DNA of 64,000 nt from Absidia repens (taxonomy: Eukaryota; Mucoromycota; Mucoromycetes; Mucorales; Cunninghamellaceae), in the NCBI GenBank assembly GCA_002105175.1, contig MCGE01000001.1, forward strand, positions 1,116,001 through 1,180,000. The letters are read 5' to 3'. The notes beneath the pieces are model-generated. The model saw nothing but the letters and a program-made list of their open reading frames with translations. It was not told where the DNA came from and did no database searches. Shown piece by piece: positions 14,201 to 24,070 of this stretch. The stretch's first letter is position 1, and the number at the start of each line of letters is the position of its first letter. A program made the position numbers and the translations under genes.

Positions 14201-14855
14201 GCACCCTCGCAGCGATCTGGTCGGCAACGGAACGATGACGGAATCAAATTTCTTTTCGGCAGTGATACCAGCAACAGCGGAAATATCTCCTAGACAAAGC
14301 ACATATGATTGGGAAGATGGAAGCGGCGACAGTGATAGCGATGATTTGGACAACAATAAAGATGACTCTTCATTGCATTCAGCGACCTCACATGAAGTGG
14401 ATTTAGATACATTTGCGGAGCAAAAACAACCGACATCTTCATCTGGGCACAGCAACTTATCATGGACTCACAAGTAAGTTGAGAACCCTTGTATTATGCA
14501 CTTCAGAAGAAACTAATTCTCTTTTTTATTAAAAAAATAAAATAGGTTCAAGCGCAAAATAGCAATCAAACCTGAAGCATCAGAACATATCCAGCCATCT
14601 TATTCCGCATTAGAAACATCAATCAAGAAAAAACAAGATACATCTGCGATGGAAGAATTGACAACTAAAGGTCGATTACTTATGGGTAAACACTATCAAG
14701 GACCCACACTTTCATCTGTACCATCTGCATCTCATATCATCAATGTATCATCATCACCAACTAGCCTGCATCCTTATCAACATCAACAACAGCAACAACG
14801 GCATCAGCATCACAAAAAAGACAACGCTTCGTGTAGATCTGGTAGAAGTGTTTAA
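5129..14855 (+). CDS. FMP27: Fmp27/Hobbit/BLTP2-type bridge-like lipid transfer protein
   Basis: Eight exons (5129-6310, 6402-10175, 10252-11155, 11273-11412, 11489-13891, 13955-14069, 14134-14473, 14546-14855) join without a frame break into 3055 residues (yeast Fmp27 2628). The N-terminal hydrophobic anchor (about residues 4-32) directly follows the start and leads into RFGQIGFFSISRIRY, the usual beginning of RBG-type lipid channels that bridge ER and plasma membrane. Family landmarks seen are VGLWDKIRLMIHTQSTISF near residue 1440 (the GFWDK region) and EYRNKTWSWFELL near residue 2830. A short charged coiled coil lies in exon 4. The C-terminus is Ser/Gln/His-rich. The frame extends upstream of 5129 but only through a TTG, so the ATG just before the membrane anchor was chosen. 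Intron 3 contains a 39-nt T run. The gene appears intact. Confidence 0.92.
11165..11203 (+). repeat. 39-nt poly(T) inside FMP27 intron 3
   Basis: An uninterrupted T run lies within the intron (11156-11272), just after the donor and well before the acceptor. It is one of several 25-50-nt homopolymers in this window; none interrupts an exon. Confidence 0.9.
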
Positions 14856-15085
14856 TTTTAGTGGGATTTTTGTAAATAAAAACTCGTATCATTTACCTCT
14901 ATTCATCTTATTACTGTCTCATTTCGCCCTTAGTTTCTGTATTCCTTAGCATAGACCCCCCCCTTATTGCCTTTATATGACCGTAGTCCATATTTCAACC
15001 TCAATAAAAACTTATTTATGACTTGACTTTAGCTATTTTATATATGTCTGATATATCATCAATCATTACTGTCGTATTTTGGCGC

Positions 15086-15122
<37 letters not shown>

Positions 15123-15325
15123 TATTCCTTGACATATTTTGACCATTCCTATTTTATATTTATCCACTGCTACTATTTCATAGCTCCATAAATGCTTTGG
15201 CTTCCGCTGAAATTTTGGCAAATCTTCGACTTACTAGGTTGCAGGAATTTTTTTATGATGTCCATTTGGCAGTCTCTCTGGTGTGGGTCGTGAAAATGAT
15301 CATATCAATTTTTCGATCTTCCTCC

Positions 15326-15620
15326 GCGCGGTTTTATATTCATTTACTTTAGTGTCCTTTCCCTTTTTCCTTTTCCTTTTTCCTTGATTAGTGCTTCAAC
15401 AAATTGAGAGGAACCTTGGATTAGTATTAGAACTTCAATCAGGGACATTTTGAAAAATGTGATACAAATATCATTGGGGAAACTCTTTCATTTTGGATTC
15501 CTGATTTGATATACCATTAGTTTAGCCTCATTTTACAGTATGTTAGAGCTGTCATTAGTTTGTGATATTGTATTTGTCATAATTTTGTATGTACATCCGA
15601 ATCAAACATGTTTTGCGTCT
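15326..15620 (+). repeat. R1 repeat copy G (diverged)
   Basis: It aligns by eye with the R1 core: ATTAGTATTAGAA, then TTGGGGAAACTCTTTCATTT and TGGATTCCTGATTTG, then ACCATTAGTTTAGCC. It is preceded by a C/T-rich tract and by GCGCGGTTTTATATTCATTT in the place of the CCCGCCCACGTG head. It is closest to copy H. Confidence 0.6.
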
Positions 15621-15987
15621 TTTATCATTAGTCTCTCTGTCAAACATTTACATAATTTGTTTTGCTGAATGTGTATACATTTACTAGAAAAAATAAAACA
15701 AAACAGCTAGTGTGTGTGTGAAGAATGATATGTTGCATGTCAAAAGGACTATACCAACTCATGTGTATTGTATCTATTTGTGTGTAGAAAAAAACAACAA
15801 CAACAAAAAATATGCTAGCGTGAAAAAATTCCACTATCGACTATATTGTTGTTTCCAACGTGGGGTTGAGAAAAACTAAAGAGATATTCTTTATTGAAAC
15901 AAAACAACGACTAATGCTAATCAAAACGGGTGAGGCTGTAAAAAGGGATCTATAGCACAAAACATGGGAGAAACATAAGGGAGGCTA

Positions 15988-16327
15988 ATGGATCATTTTT
16001 CATTGAAGCAGTAAAAAGAGGCATATTTTATTCATACGTAGATACAAACTATAGACAAAGTAATAGTAAACTAAACTAATAAAAATCTTTAAAGCTCTAT
16101 CTAATGGTGGTTGTAGATACTAGATCCAAAATAAAAGGGCTTCCCCATGCATCTTACAATCCCTGAGCTGAAACCACTTCTAAACTAGTTTTGATACTAA
16201 TCTAAGTCCAACATAACCCCATAGAAGTTGAATGGTGAAGAATTAAAGAAGAAGGAAGAAAAAGAAAGAGGAAAAAGAAAGTAAAATAAAAACGTGTGAA
16301 AATAAATATTCACGTGGGCGGGATTTA
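15988..16327 (-). repeat. R1 repeat copy A
   Basis: Full-length R1 on the minus strand. Head CACGTGGGCGGGATTTAAAT at 16311-16330 on the plus strand; purine tract (the complement of the pyrimidine tract) at about 16235-16300; core CTTCCCCATGCATCTTACAA around 16141-16160; tail ATTTTTCATTGAAGC near 15996-16010. No coding frame is shared with other copies. Confidence 0.8.
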
Positions 16328-16377
16328 AATGGGATTTTTTTGGCCTTTGTGAGGGATTTATTTATATGACGATTATA

Positions 16378-16380
<3 letters not shown>

Positions 16381-16423
<43 letters not shown>
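16381..16423 (+). repeat. 43-nt poly(A)
   Basis: Uninterrupted A run about 50 bp beyond the head end of R1 copy A. It may be homopolymer expansion or the remnant of an insertion. Confidence 0.9.
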
Positions 16424-16426
<3 letters not shown>

Positions 16427-16512
16427 CTCTGTTTTCACAACAATAAACACCATAAATCAGCAACAATATGTCTTTTTTTTTTTTTTTCAAAACATAAGCC
16501 GCCACTATTGAT

Positions 16513-16640
16513 TATTGGCGACATGACGACGTCCTCTTCCCGTTAAAGCAGTCAACATTGGCAACATGGCGGCACTGTCTTCCTTTTAAAGCAATCTTCA
16601 CCACTCATTCAACATTGGCATTATGCTACTTCACTTCTAA
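16513..16640 (+). repeat. Degenerate 44-bp tandem repeat
   Basis: Units begin at 16513 (ATTGGCGACATGACGACGTC) and 16557 (ATTGGCAACATGGCGGCACT), both continuing through TCTTCC and TTAAAGCA. A third, more decayed start (CATTGGCATTATGC) lies at 16613. Confidence 0.6.
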
Positions 16641-17029
16641 TGATAAATTTGGTCCCAACATAAAAACAATTGGTCTAGTTAGTTTACACTCTTTTCTATG
16701 AAATGGGTTGTCACTCGCTGTAGAATAGCTTATCATACATTCTCCAATTAGACTACATACATTAATGATCTTATCATACACCAAATAAGCTGGATGCTAA
16801 TACCGTACTATCATATGGCACAATAGTAATGTAATAATCCATGATAGGTGTAAATTACTGAGGAACAAAATAGAAATAAATGATGTTGGGCTTAGTAGAT
16901 AGGACATTTATTTGATGATTTCATGTCAATTAAGGGGATCATACATATTGTACGGAAATTTCGGCTAAATATTTATGAGTGGGTGGTAAAGCAAGATAGA
17001 TGCATGAATTTAAAATTTTCTCTATACCT

Positions 17030-17220
17030 CTGTTTTTTCATAACATCAGTCTAATTGAGCCTGTCAGTGATGCTGGATCAGTGTTAGATATTGAATCAGG
17101 GGCGTTTTAGAATATGCAATACAAATATGCATTGGGAAATCCTTTCATCTTGGATTCGGCACGTTGGACACCATTAGGCTAGCCTTTATTTTAGAGCAGT
17201 GTCATTAACTTGCCTTAATG
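17030..17220 (+). repeat. R1 repeat copy H (diverged)
   Basis: It shares with copy G the order ATCAGTGTTAGATATTGAAT, CATTGGGAAATCCTTTCATC, TTGGATTCGG, ACACCATTAGGCTAGCC and TTAGAGC.GTGTCATTA. The GC-rich head is not recognisable. Confidence 0.55.
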
Positions 17221-17315
17221 CGAGTTATCATTGCTTATACTATATGTGTGAATTAAACTTCTTGTCGTTTACAAATATATCTCTTATACTAATTGTTTGT
17301 CTCGCAGAAAGGCGA

Positions 17316-17316
<1 letters not shown>

Positions 17317-17344
<28 letters not shown>
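17317..17344 (+). repeat. (GT)n microsatellite
   Basis: About 13-14 alternating TG units in non-coding DNA. Confidence 0.85.
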
Positions 17345-17347
<3 letters not shown>

Positions 17348-17602
17348 AAAAAAAACAACAACAACAGAGGTTGGGGTATTAGGTGACTTTCCACAAACAT
17401 TGTGTAAATATCTTCCAAACTCTTAGAGCCTAATTATTGTGCTCATATCTATATTTGAAAACCATTCGTAGACACCCCATTGACTATAATCTCTACTTTT
17501 ATCGTGCTCTTCTGCCAACGTTTTTAGAGATAGAGAGGAGAAGTGCTCACAAAGCTTTGAAAGGGCAGATTGGCTCAGATGCTATGTTCAAAATCCCGCA
17601 TT

Positions 17603-17735
17603 TCACATATCCATTCATTGCTTTCCCTACAAACATACTATCATATAAACATATATCATACACTCATTCATTGTTTGTCCCTACAAACATATAGATACAT
17701 ATCACACATTCATTCCATTGTTTTCCCCAACAAGA
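17603..17735 (+). repeat. Three-unit degenerate tandem repeat
   Basis: Units containing CATTCATTGCTTTCCCTACA, CATTCATTGTTTGTCCCTAC and CATTCCATTGTTTTCCCCAA are spaced about 45-50 bp apart and separated by ACATATA-type AT-rich linkers. Non-coding, close to the 3' end of POT1. Confidence 0.6.
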
Positions 17736-17879
17736 AAAAAGATTTATATAAATCGCTAATTCTATATTTTTTATTTGACTACAATATGTACATGTCAATA
17801 ATAGTAATAATAATACTTAAGTGTGTAATAACTAAATAAAGGTGAGGGTATGTGTATATAAACTACATAAACCTAATTC

Positions 17880-19825
17880 CTATTCGCGTTCAAACACAGC
17901 GGCCATACCCTAATAAAGAAGAAATATTATCAGTATTTATAATTATTTTGTCCACTTTTTTTTTTTCCCTTACCATTCCGGATCCTAGAAATGTCCAAAT
18001 ATCCCATTAGCAAAAAAATAAAAAGGAACATTGATGAATAAATGACATGATAATGATGGTTTTCTTTTTCTTACCGATACACATGCTGGTGACACCAACT
18101 TTCTTGTTGTGACGCTTCAATGCAGACATTAAAGTAGCGATTTGACGAGCACCAGTAACACCCAAAGGATGGCCAAGCGCGATAGCGCCACCGTTAACGT
18201 TTACTAAAATAAATGGAGCAATGATAGAATATAATAAAGAGGTGAGCCGCGAGGATTCTATGCAAGTCATAAATATTAATTATTTACCCTTTTCATAAGG
18301 AATAGCCAACTTGTCAACAGAGAAGACAGCTTGCGACGCAAATGCTTCGTTGATTTCATAGAGATCGACATCATTGACGGAGATACCAGCCTTTTCAAGG
18401 GCAACGGGGATAGCAAAAGCGGGACCAACACTAGGAAAATAAAAATGTGGATGTGAAGTGTGAGTACGGAACGGTCATCTATAAACCATCCTATTTTCTT
18501 TTTCTTTTCGCTTACCCTTAAAAACATAGAAATAAAAAATGAGTTGTGGTTAAAGCATGCCCTCCCGGAGGTCTTTTTTTTATTTTTATTTTTTGTTGTT
18601 GCTTACCCATAATACGAGGAGGTACACCAACAACGGCAGAAGTGATGTACTTGCCAATGACGGGCAAACCGAGTTTTTCAGCAGTCTGTCAAAAAGAAAC
18701 AAAAGTACACAATAAATGACTTAGTCTTTGATCCTCTTCTTTTTTCCATGCATATGTTACCTTGCGTTTCATCAACAAAACAGCGGCAGCACCATCAGAT
18801 ACTTGGGATGCATTGCCAGCTGTAGTGGAACCATCTTGATCAAAAGCAGGACGAAGCTTGGCAAGCTTTTCAGCCGTAGTACCAGGGCGAATACCATCAT
18901 CCTTATCAATCACAGCAGTCGTTTCATTTCCGTCCTTGTCTTCAACGGTAGTCTTGACTGGGATAATTTCTTCGTTGAACCAACCATTCTTTTGAGCTTC
19001 CAAGGCCTTAGCATGAGAGGCAGCAGCGAACTCGTCTTGCTTAGCACGAGAGACCTTGAAGTCAGAAGCAACATTTTCGGAGGTGATACTAAATTAACAA
19101 CAACAATAAACAATGTGGGGTAAGTAACCAATCATCGCCATCATCATATTCACATGAGTATATCCACACCCTCATTCCCTATCCTTGTCAATATTGTTAA
19201 AAAAAGAAGCTTACCCCATGGGAATAAGACAATCAGCAGCAGATTGGCATTCATTAGAAATCTTTTCAGAGATAGGAGCCAAAGAAGCAGCACCGTAGTT
19301 CTTGGTCATAGATTCAAAACCAGCACCAATACCAATTTCAATTAAACCAGTTTGAATAGCAGTGGCAATTTGAACGACGGCTTGAAGTCCAGACGAGCAT
19401 TGACGGTTGACAGTGCTAATAGCAGTAGTTTCGGGGAAACCAGCATGGAGAGCGGCCATACGAGCGTTAGTAGCACCACCACCTTGGGCCAAAACAGTAC
19501 CAACAGTGATGTCATTAACCAATGCAGGATCAATCTTGGTTTGTTCAATAATACCCTTGAAGACACCAGACAAGATTTCTGTAAGACAAAAAAAAGTTTC
19601 AGTAAGAGAATAAAAACCATTGAATAGATATAAAAATGCTCATTTTATTATCTACTTACCTTCAGGAAGAGAATCCTTGAAACCGCCTTTACGAGCACGA
19701 GTAATGGCCGAGCGTAAAGCAGACACAATCACGACATCTTCAGGAGATTTATGACCGATCTTATTAGATGAAGTGTTGGAAGAGGGGGCAAGGTGATCAG
19801 AAACTTGTTGAAGACGAGAAGCCAT
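17880..19825 (-). CDS. POT1: Peroxisomal 3-ketoacyl-CoA thiolase
   Basis: Nine exons in the model: 19825-19660, 19578-19215, 19088-18761, 18685-18607, 18516 (1 nt), 18430-18288, 18203-18075, 17984-17974 (11 nt), 17909-17880. They encode 416 residues (yeast Pot1 417). The N-terminus carries a PTS2 signal, RLQQVSDHL (R-L-x5-H-L), directing Pex7-dependent peroxisomal import. Catalytic residues are present: Cys116 in NRQCSSG, His372 in ALGHPLG and Cys402 in CIGSGMGM. The enzyme performs the last, thiolytic step of beta-oxidation (3-ketoacyl-CoA + CoA to acetyl-CoA + shortened acyl-CoA). Direct splicing of exon 4 to 18430 would shift the frame; the single G at 18516, flanked by AAG and GTAAGC, restores PRIMGVGPAF. 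The 11-nt exon supplies SGM. A TTAGAATGCCGCT box lies at 19979-19991, about 154 nt upstream. Confidence 0.95.
18516..18516 (-). other. POT1: Proposed 1-nt microexon of POT1
   Basis: On the minus strand the local sequence reads TTTTTAAG, G, GTAAGCG: an acceptor, one base and a consensus donor. It divides a 176-nt gap into two introns of 90 and 85 nt, the normal size here. Adding this G completes a Gly codon (ATG GGT GTT GGT) in the conserved IMGVGP stretch. Recursive splicing with a one-base carry-over would give the same mRNA. Confidence 0.75.
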
Positions 19826-20748
19826 TATGATATATTGTTTTTGTTAATTAAAAAAGATATAACAAAGAAGAAAAGAAGGGAAAAAAGTGGAGAAAGGGTA
19901 AAAATAAAAAAAAGTGTGGAGAAAGAAAAAAAAAGCGTTTAGTCAGGCAAAATCCATGCCCAATAAGGTTTCACAGGAAGCGGCATTCTAATTTTAATTG
20001 TTGATTTTGGGTTTGCATGGACGACGAAGTCGATACGTTGAAAGATCAAAACTGGAATATAACTCTATTTAGTTATCAATAGTATCACCATCACTACCTT
20101 CAACGACTCAATAAATAGAGATGAATGATATTGGCATGTTATTTGAAACTACTAGCTTTTAAATTTGACCCTGCTCCCTTTTAATAACAGCTGGGTAATC
20201 TTTATCGCCGTTTTTAATCTTTTTTTCCCATATTTAACATCAAACCTGTTTTTACCCAGGAACCTCGGGAAAGCCAAAAAAAAAGTATGCTGGCAAATAA
20301 ATTACCTGGAACTGGGATGCCCACGATACATGGTTTATGACTTTTGAATTTTTACAAAAACGACTTCCATTCACAAGCATTTGCTTAGCATGAGAAGCGA
20401 TTCAGAGAAAGAATCAATACTCAATTTCTATGAAGTGTTGTAAAAAAATAAAATAATAAAAAAAGTCTCAGTGAAATAATTCCTCAACAGCGACCCATAG
20501 TGATATCATCCGCAGATTTTCAAAATCCTCCATTTCTGACCACATGACAATGGATGAATAAAAAAGTGTATCATAACAATAATGTGAGATCGTAAAAAGA
20601 TGTTTTTTATTCAAAAAAAAAAAAAAGGATGTAAATCTAAGTAGAGTACAATACATAAAAAACGACGTATAGACAAGAGTAAATGAAGATGTGAGGGGAT
20701 ACAAAGGGAATATAAAGAAGAAAACAAAAAGAATGGGCTGACTAAGAT
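19826..20748. other. Spacer between ARG2 3' end and POT1 promoter
   Basis: The POT1-proximal part (19826-19995) is purine-rich on the plus strand (a pyrimidine tract on the POT1 sense strand) and ends at the AGCGGCATTCTAAT box. The rest is AT-rich; the open frames at 20165-20347 and 20468-20839 have no protein-like composition. No gene seen. Confidence 0.4.
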
Positions 20749-20946
20749 CTAAACAAAGGATGCAGGAATGCTTTGAGCAATAGTGGCGTAAGCGTCCAAG
20801 TGTCGATATCCATTTGATCCGTGCCAAAACAGTACCCAATTCGTATTAGCTAATCGTAAATAACCATTGGAACGTTCAAAATACCTATAGCATATTCATT
20901 CATTAATATCACGTTGTCCAAAATTATTTACAAGGCCCTTATCCTC

Positions 20947-20982
<36 letters not shown>

Positions 20983-22688
20983 GACGAACCATTTGTTGAC
21001 TCCATTGTCTTTTCGACTTCGCCATAAGAGTTCAGGGTAAGTGTCGCACATCCGCTTCCATAGAATATCGGTCAATCCAATGCCTTGGCTTGTAGGCGCA
21101 ATAGCAAACTTGTCGAGATAATGAATAGGAAGACCATCGTTGTTGGTATTTTCATTCGTCATCAAAACAGCACCTTCGTAATCACCAGCTATAATGGCAC
21201 CGGCCAAAATCGGCCGTAATCGTTTGTAGTAGCCATCGACATCTAATGATTTTTGAAAACTTTCTTCCAAGAGAGTTGTCAAGCGAGGTAGATCCAAATC
21301 ATCCAAGTTGTTGTAGTTTTGAATTTTGATTCCATGTCGAAGCACTGTTGTCCGCATTTGATTGACTCGCTGAATAGCATTGATGTTGTTTTTGTTGTCA
21401 ATAGGTAAAGACGACGAGTACAATGGTTTGTCCGTCACTAGATTGGCGATCAGCGCTGAAGGTAAAGAAGATGTCGGAACAATAACAGCTGATGACGTTG
21501 TTGGTGGTAGTTCAGCCAAACAGGTTCTGATCATCTTTAAGTTACTGAGTGCGGTTGGGTGTGTGTTTTGCCATGAGGGCTGGTTTCGGAAAGCATTTAC
21601 AATAGCATCGTATTCTTCTTGCACGTTGATCAAACTGTGAGCTGAATTGCCAAGATGTTCATGGTTGGGAATCCCGCCTTCGCTATTAATGATAACGACT
21701 TTCGATGGTGTTGATAGTCGGGTGTCAGTGAAGTTCCTTTTGTTGTTGACCAATTTGTGTGTCAGTGCAATCATCACATCGTTTGCATCTATAGATAATT
21801 GCGGCTGTTGTTTTGGTTGCTGAATGTCATCTAAGTGTGTCGAGGAGGCCATCGGGATAACGATAGGAATTTGTTGATTGTTTAATGCGGAGTGTATAAA
21901 ATCCAAGTTGACATCCAGAAGATCATCGTTGTTGTATTCCAATAATCCACCATAGATCAATTGTGCACGACCGCCTGATTTTTCAATAGCCTCTACCAAT
22001 GCCATGCTTTCCCGGATCATCATCAATCCACGTTCCTTAAGAGAGCACGCCTTGTCACTTCGCCAAGAAGGGTTGTCTGCCACCACAATTGACGTCAATC
22101 CAAGTTTCTGAAGTTTGCAAAGTGTTTTCCCCACCGCCTGCCATTCCTCTTTTGCAAATGGCCCTTGTACTTTGGTCAAGGCAATCTGGTTGGTATAGGA
22201 AGGTGTCAGTAAGTCAGAGACATAATCCTTGGGCGATACTGTTTTCGTTTTGCTACCGTATCCAAGCCCTAGGTCTGTTGCTGAATATAGTTGCTGCTGT
22301 TGCTGAGGTACGTATCGTTTCAAAAATTGTTGTAATTCTCGTTTACTTGGTGAAGTATTCATGAGGTTGACCAGAAGTTCCTGCAGAAGAGTAAGCCAAA
22401 GTTGGCCAAACAAAAGCGGAATATTTAGTACCTTCTTGCATATATCATGTTGCTTTTATGTCTTACCCTGACATCTTCATTCTTTTCAAGTGCTTGTCCC
22501 TAATAAAGTATAAATGACAATGAAAAAAAAGGGTTAGTTATTTGACCAGGCTATAAAGGTGGGGATGTCAACGGTGTAAGCATTACCTTGACCAAGTTGT
22601 CTTCCACTGCTGTAGAAAATGATCGCTGACTCAATCGTGGATGTCGAAAAAGGCTTCTACGTTGATTTAACAGGAGTTTTTTTAACAT
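20749..22688 (-). CDS. ARG2: Mitochondrial amino-acid acetyltransferase (N-acetylglutamate synthase)
   Basis: Four exons (22688-22587, 22499-22467, 22380-20990, 20884-20749) encode 553 residues. The start MLKKLLLNQRRSLFRHPRLS is Arg/Lys-rich and lacks acids, as a mitochondrial targeting sequence should be. The C-terminal GCN5-type domain is recognised by FAIAPTSQGIGLTDILWKRM and WRSRKDNGVNKWYFERSNGY, and the protein ends soon after LANTNWVLFWHGSNGYRHLD. This is the yeast-type Arg2, which makes N-acetylglutamate from acetyl-CoA and glutamate, the first step of arginine synthesis, and is normally inhibited by arginine. The last intron uses the weak donor GTTCGT and contains a 33-nt A run on the sense strand; the more obvious GTCCAA donor would break the frame. 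A GGCGGGATTTTAC box lies about 73 nt upstream. No upstream regulatory peptide was recognised. Confidence 0.9.
20949..20981 (+). repeat. 33-nt poly(T) inside ARG2 intron 3
   Basis: An uninterrupted T run (A on the ARG2 sense strand) begins eight nucleotides inside the intron, next to the donor. It is longer than most of the genome's intronic homopolymers relative to intron size (105 nt). Confidence 0.9.
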
Positions 22689-23005
22689 CCTAGTGTGTGT
22701 GTGAGAGGAAGAAGAAAGAAGATAAAAGTGACAAATTGAGACATTTATAAAAAGTGGAGTAAAATCCCGCCTCCAAAAAAAAAAAAAGATTTGACTCACA
22801 ACTGTGTCATGGCGATCAAACCCCGACGTAAATTGCCAAATGTATAATAGTAAAAAAATAAGCCGTATTTAAATGTATAAAATTGATGTGATATTTTTGA
22901 TAAAATTCATTTTTATTGTAAAATATGGAATGATAATGAGGGAAACAAAAAAAAAGTAACACAACGGAAAGGGGAAGACTATATTAGATATTTGGCGGGT
23001 GAATC
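22689..23005. other. Spacer between EGD2 3' end and ARG2 promoter
   Basis: It holds the ARG2-proximal box TAAAATCCCGCCTCC (22760-22774) and, further right, AT-rich EGD2 3' sequence. No gene seen. Confidence 0.4.
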
Positions 23006-23590
23006 TTACATGGTGAGTTCCTAAATCATGCGAGAAAAAAGAGCCAGTCAGTAACCTGTCAATGTAATCAACTACCCTATGTATCCTTCAACTACGTTAC
23101 TTACCATGATGGCATTGACAATATCCTTATCGTTGTTCTTCAAAGCCTTGATAGCCTTGTTGCGGGACACGTTAGCTTGGGAGACGACGAGTTCAATATC
23201 CTTTTCTTCGATATCACCAGCATCAACTTCTTCATCATCATCTTCTTCAACAGCAGCAGCACCTTCAGCGGCTTCAGATTCATCACCCTTAGCGGCAGCT
23301 TCAGCGGCGAGTTGTTGAGCAGCAGCTTCTTGGGCACGAGCACGCATATCTTCCATTTGCATTTCACCGAAGACAATGAAGGTATCAGAGTTGACACTCT
23401 TGTAAACGTCAGGAGTAGCAATGGCGAAAACGACACCACCAGCACGAGTGAAGGTGACACGGTTGATACCGGCAACAGGCTTCAAACCGTTGTTCAAGAT
23501 GGCCTTGCGTGCCTTCTTTTCACCGCGAGATTGGGCAGTTTCGACTTGTTGAGTGGGTTGCTCGACGGGCTTTTCTTCGTGGGCAGACAT
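23006..23590 (-). CDS. EGD2: Nascent polypeptide-associated complex subunit alpha
   Basis: Two exons (23590-23105 and 23020-23006; the last codes only ELTM and stop) encode 166 residues. Residues about 18-95 form the NAC domain ([40 protein letters not shown]). An Ala/Glu then Asp/Glu-rich linker follows, and the C-terminal UBA domain reads [20 protein letters not shown]. With the beta subunit it binds at the ribosome exit site and shields nascent chains from mistargeting. Codon use is strongly biased, as expected for a highly expressed gene. The start is the only ATG before the conserved region. Confidence 0.97.
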
Positions 23591-24070
23591 CTATATAAAT
23601 ACGTATAAAAAAAGAAAGAAAGAAAAAACCAGTGAGAATCGTGTGATTCAGTTTTCGCTCATTTCGTTCAATGTTCAAGGTCATGCTACTATCATCGTGT
23701 TCCTTTTTTTTAAAAAAAAAATCCCCTTGTCCATTTACTGCCAGGACTCTCCTTCTATCCATCCATCCATCCATCTATCCATCCCTTAAATCCATCGATT
23801 TGTTGACACACATATAAATCTATCCGAAGAGCATGACCTTGTTGTTGATATCGTTAGTTGCTGTGTAGACTTACATTAGTAATACTTGTATATAGAAGAA
23901 GAAAAAACCAAACACACCGCCCCCTGAAGAAAAATGTCAGAGGAGGAGCGGAATCTAAAAATAGAGTTCAATCGAGATTTCTTTACAAAAAAAAAGGTAT
24001 ATCTTTATTTGAAGGTAACAGATGCATAAATAATAAATATGGAGGAATTGTCACTAAGTGTAGTAATAAA
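23591..24070. other. EGD2 promoter and GEN1 3' spacer
   Basis: AT-rich, with a CCAT microsatellite at about 23757-23783. Open frames here are short and low-complexity. No gene seen. Confidence 0.4.

Larger units (their letters stand above)
14856..17879. other. Gene-free, repeat-rich spacer
   Basis: Three kilobases without a supported gene between the convergent ends of FMP27 and POT1. It holds a 34-nt T run (15088-15121), a diverged plus-strand R1 copy (about 15326-15620), a minus-strand R1 copy (15988-16327), a 43-nt A run (16381-16423), a 44-bp degenerate tandem repeat (16513-16640), a second diverged R1 copy (about 17030-17220), a GT microsatellite (about 17317-17344) and a three-unit degenerate tandem repeat (17603-17735). 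Confidence 0.7.

Noticed and set aside
23079..23608. Long open frames antisense to EGD2
   Set aside because: Shadow of a strongly codon-biased gene; Ser/Ala-rich translation mirrors the Glu/Ala-rich NAC linker.
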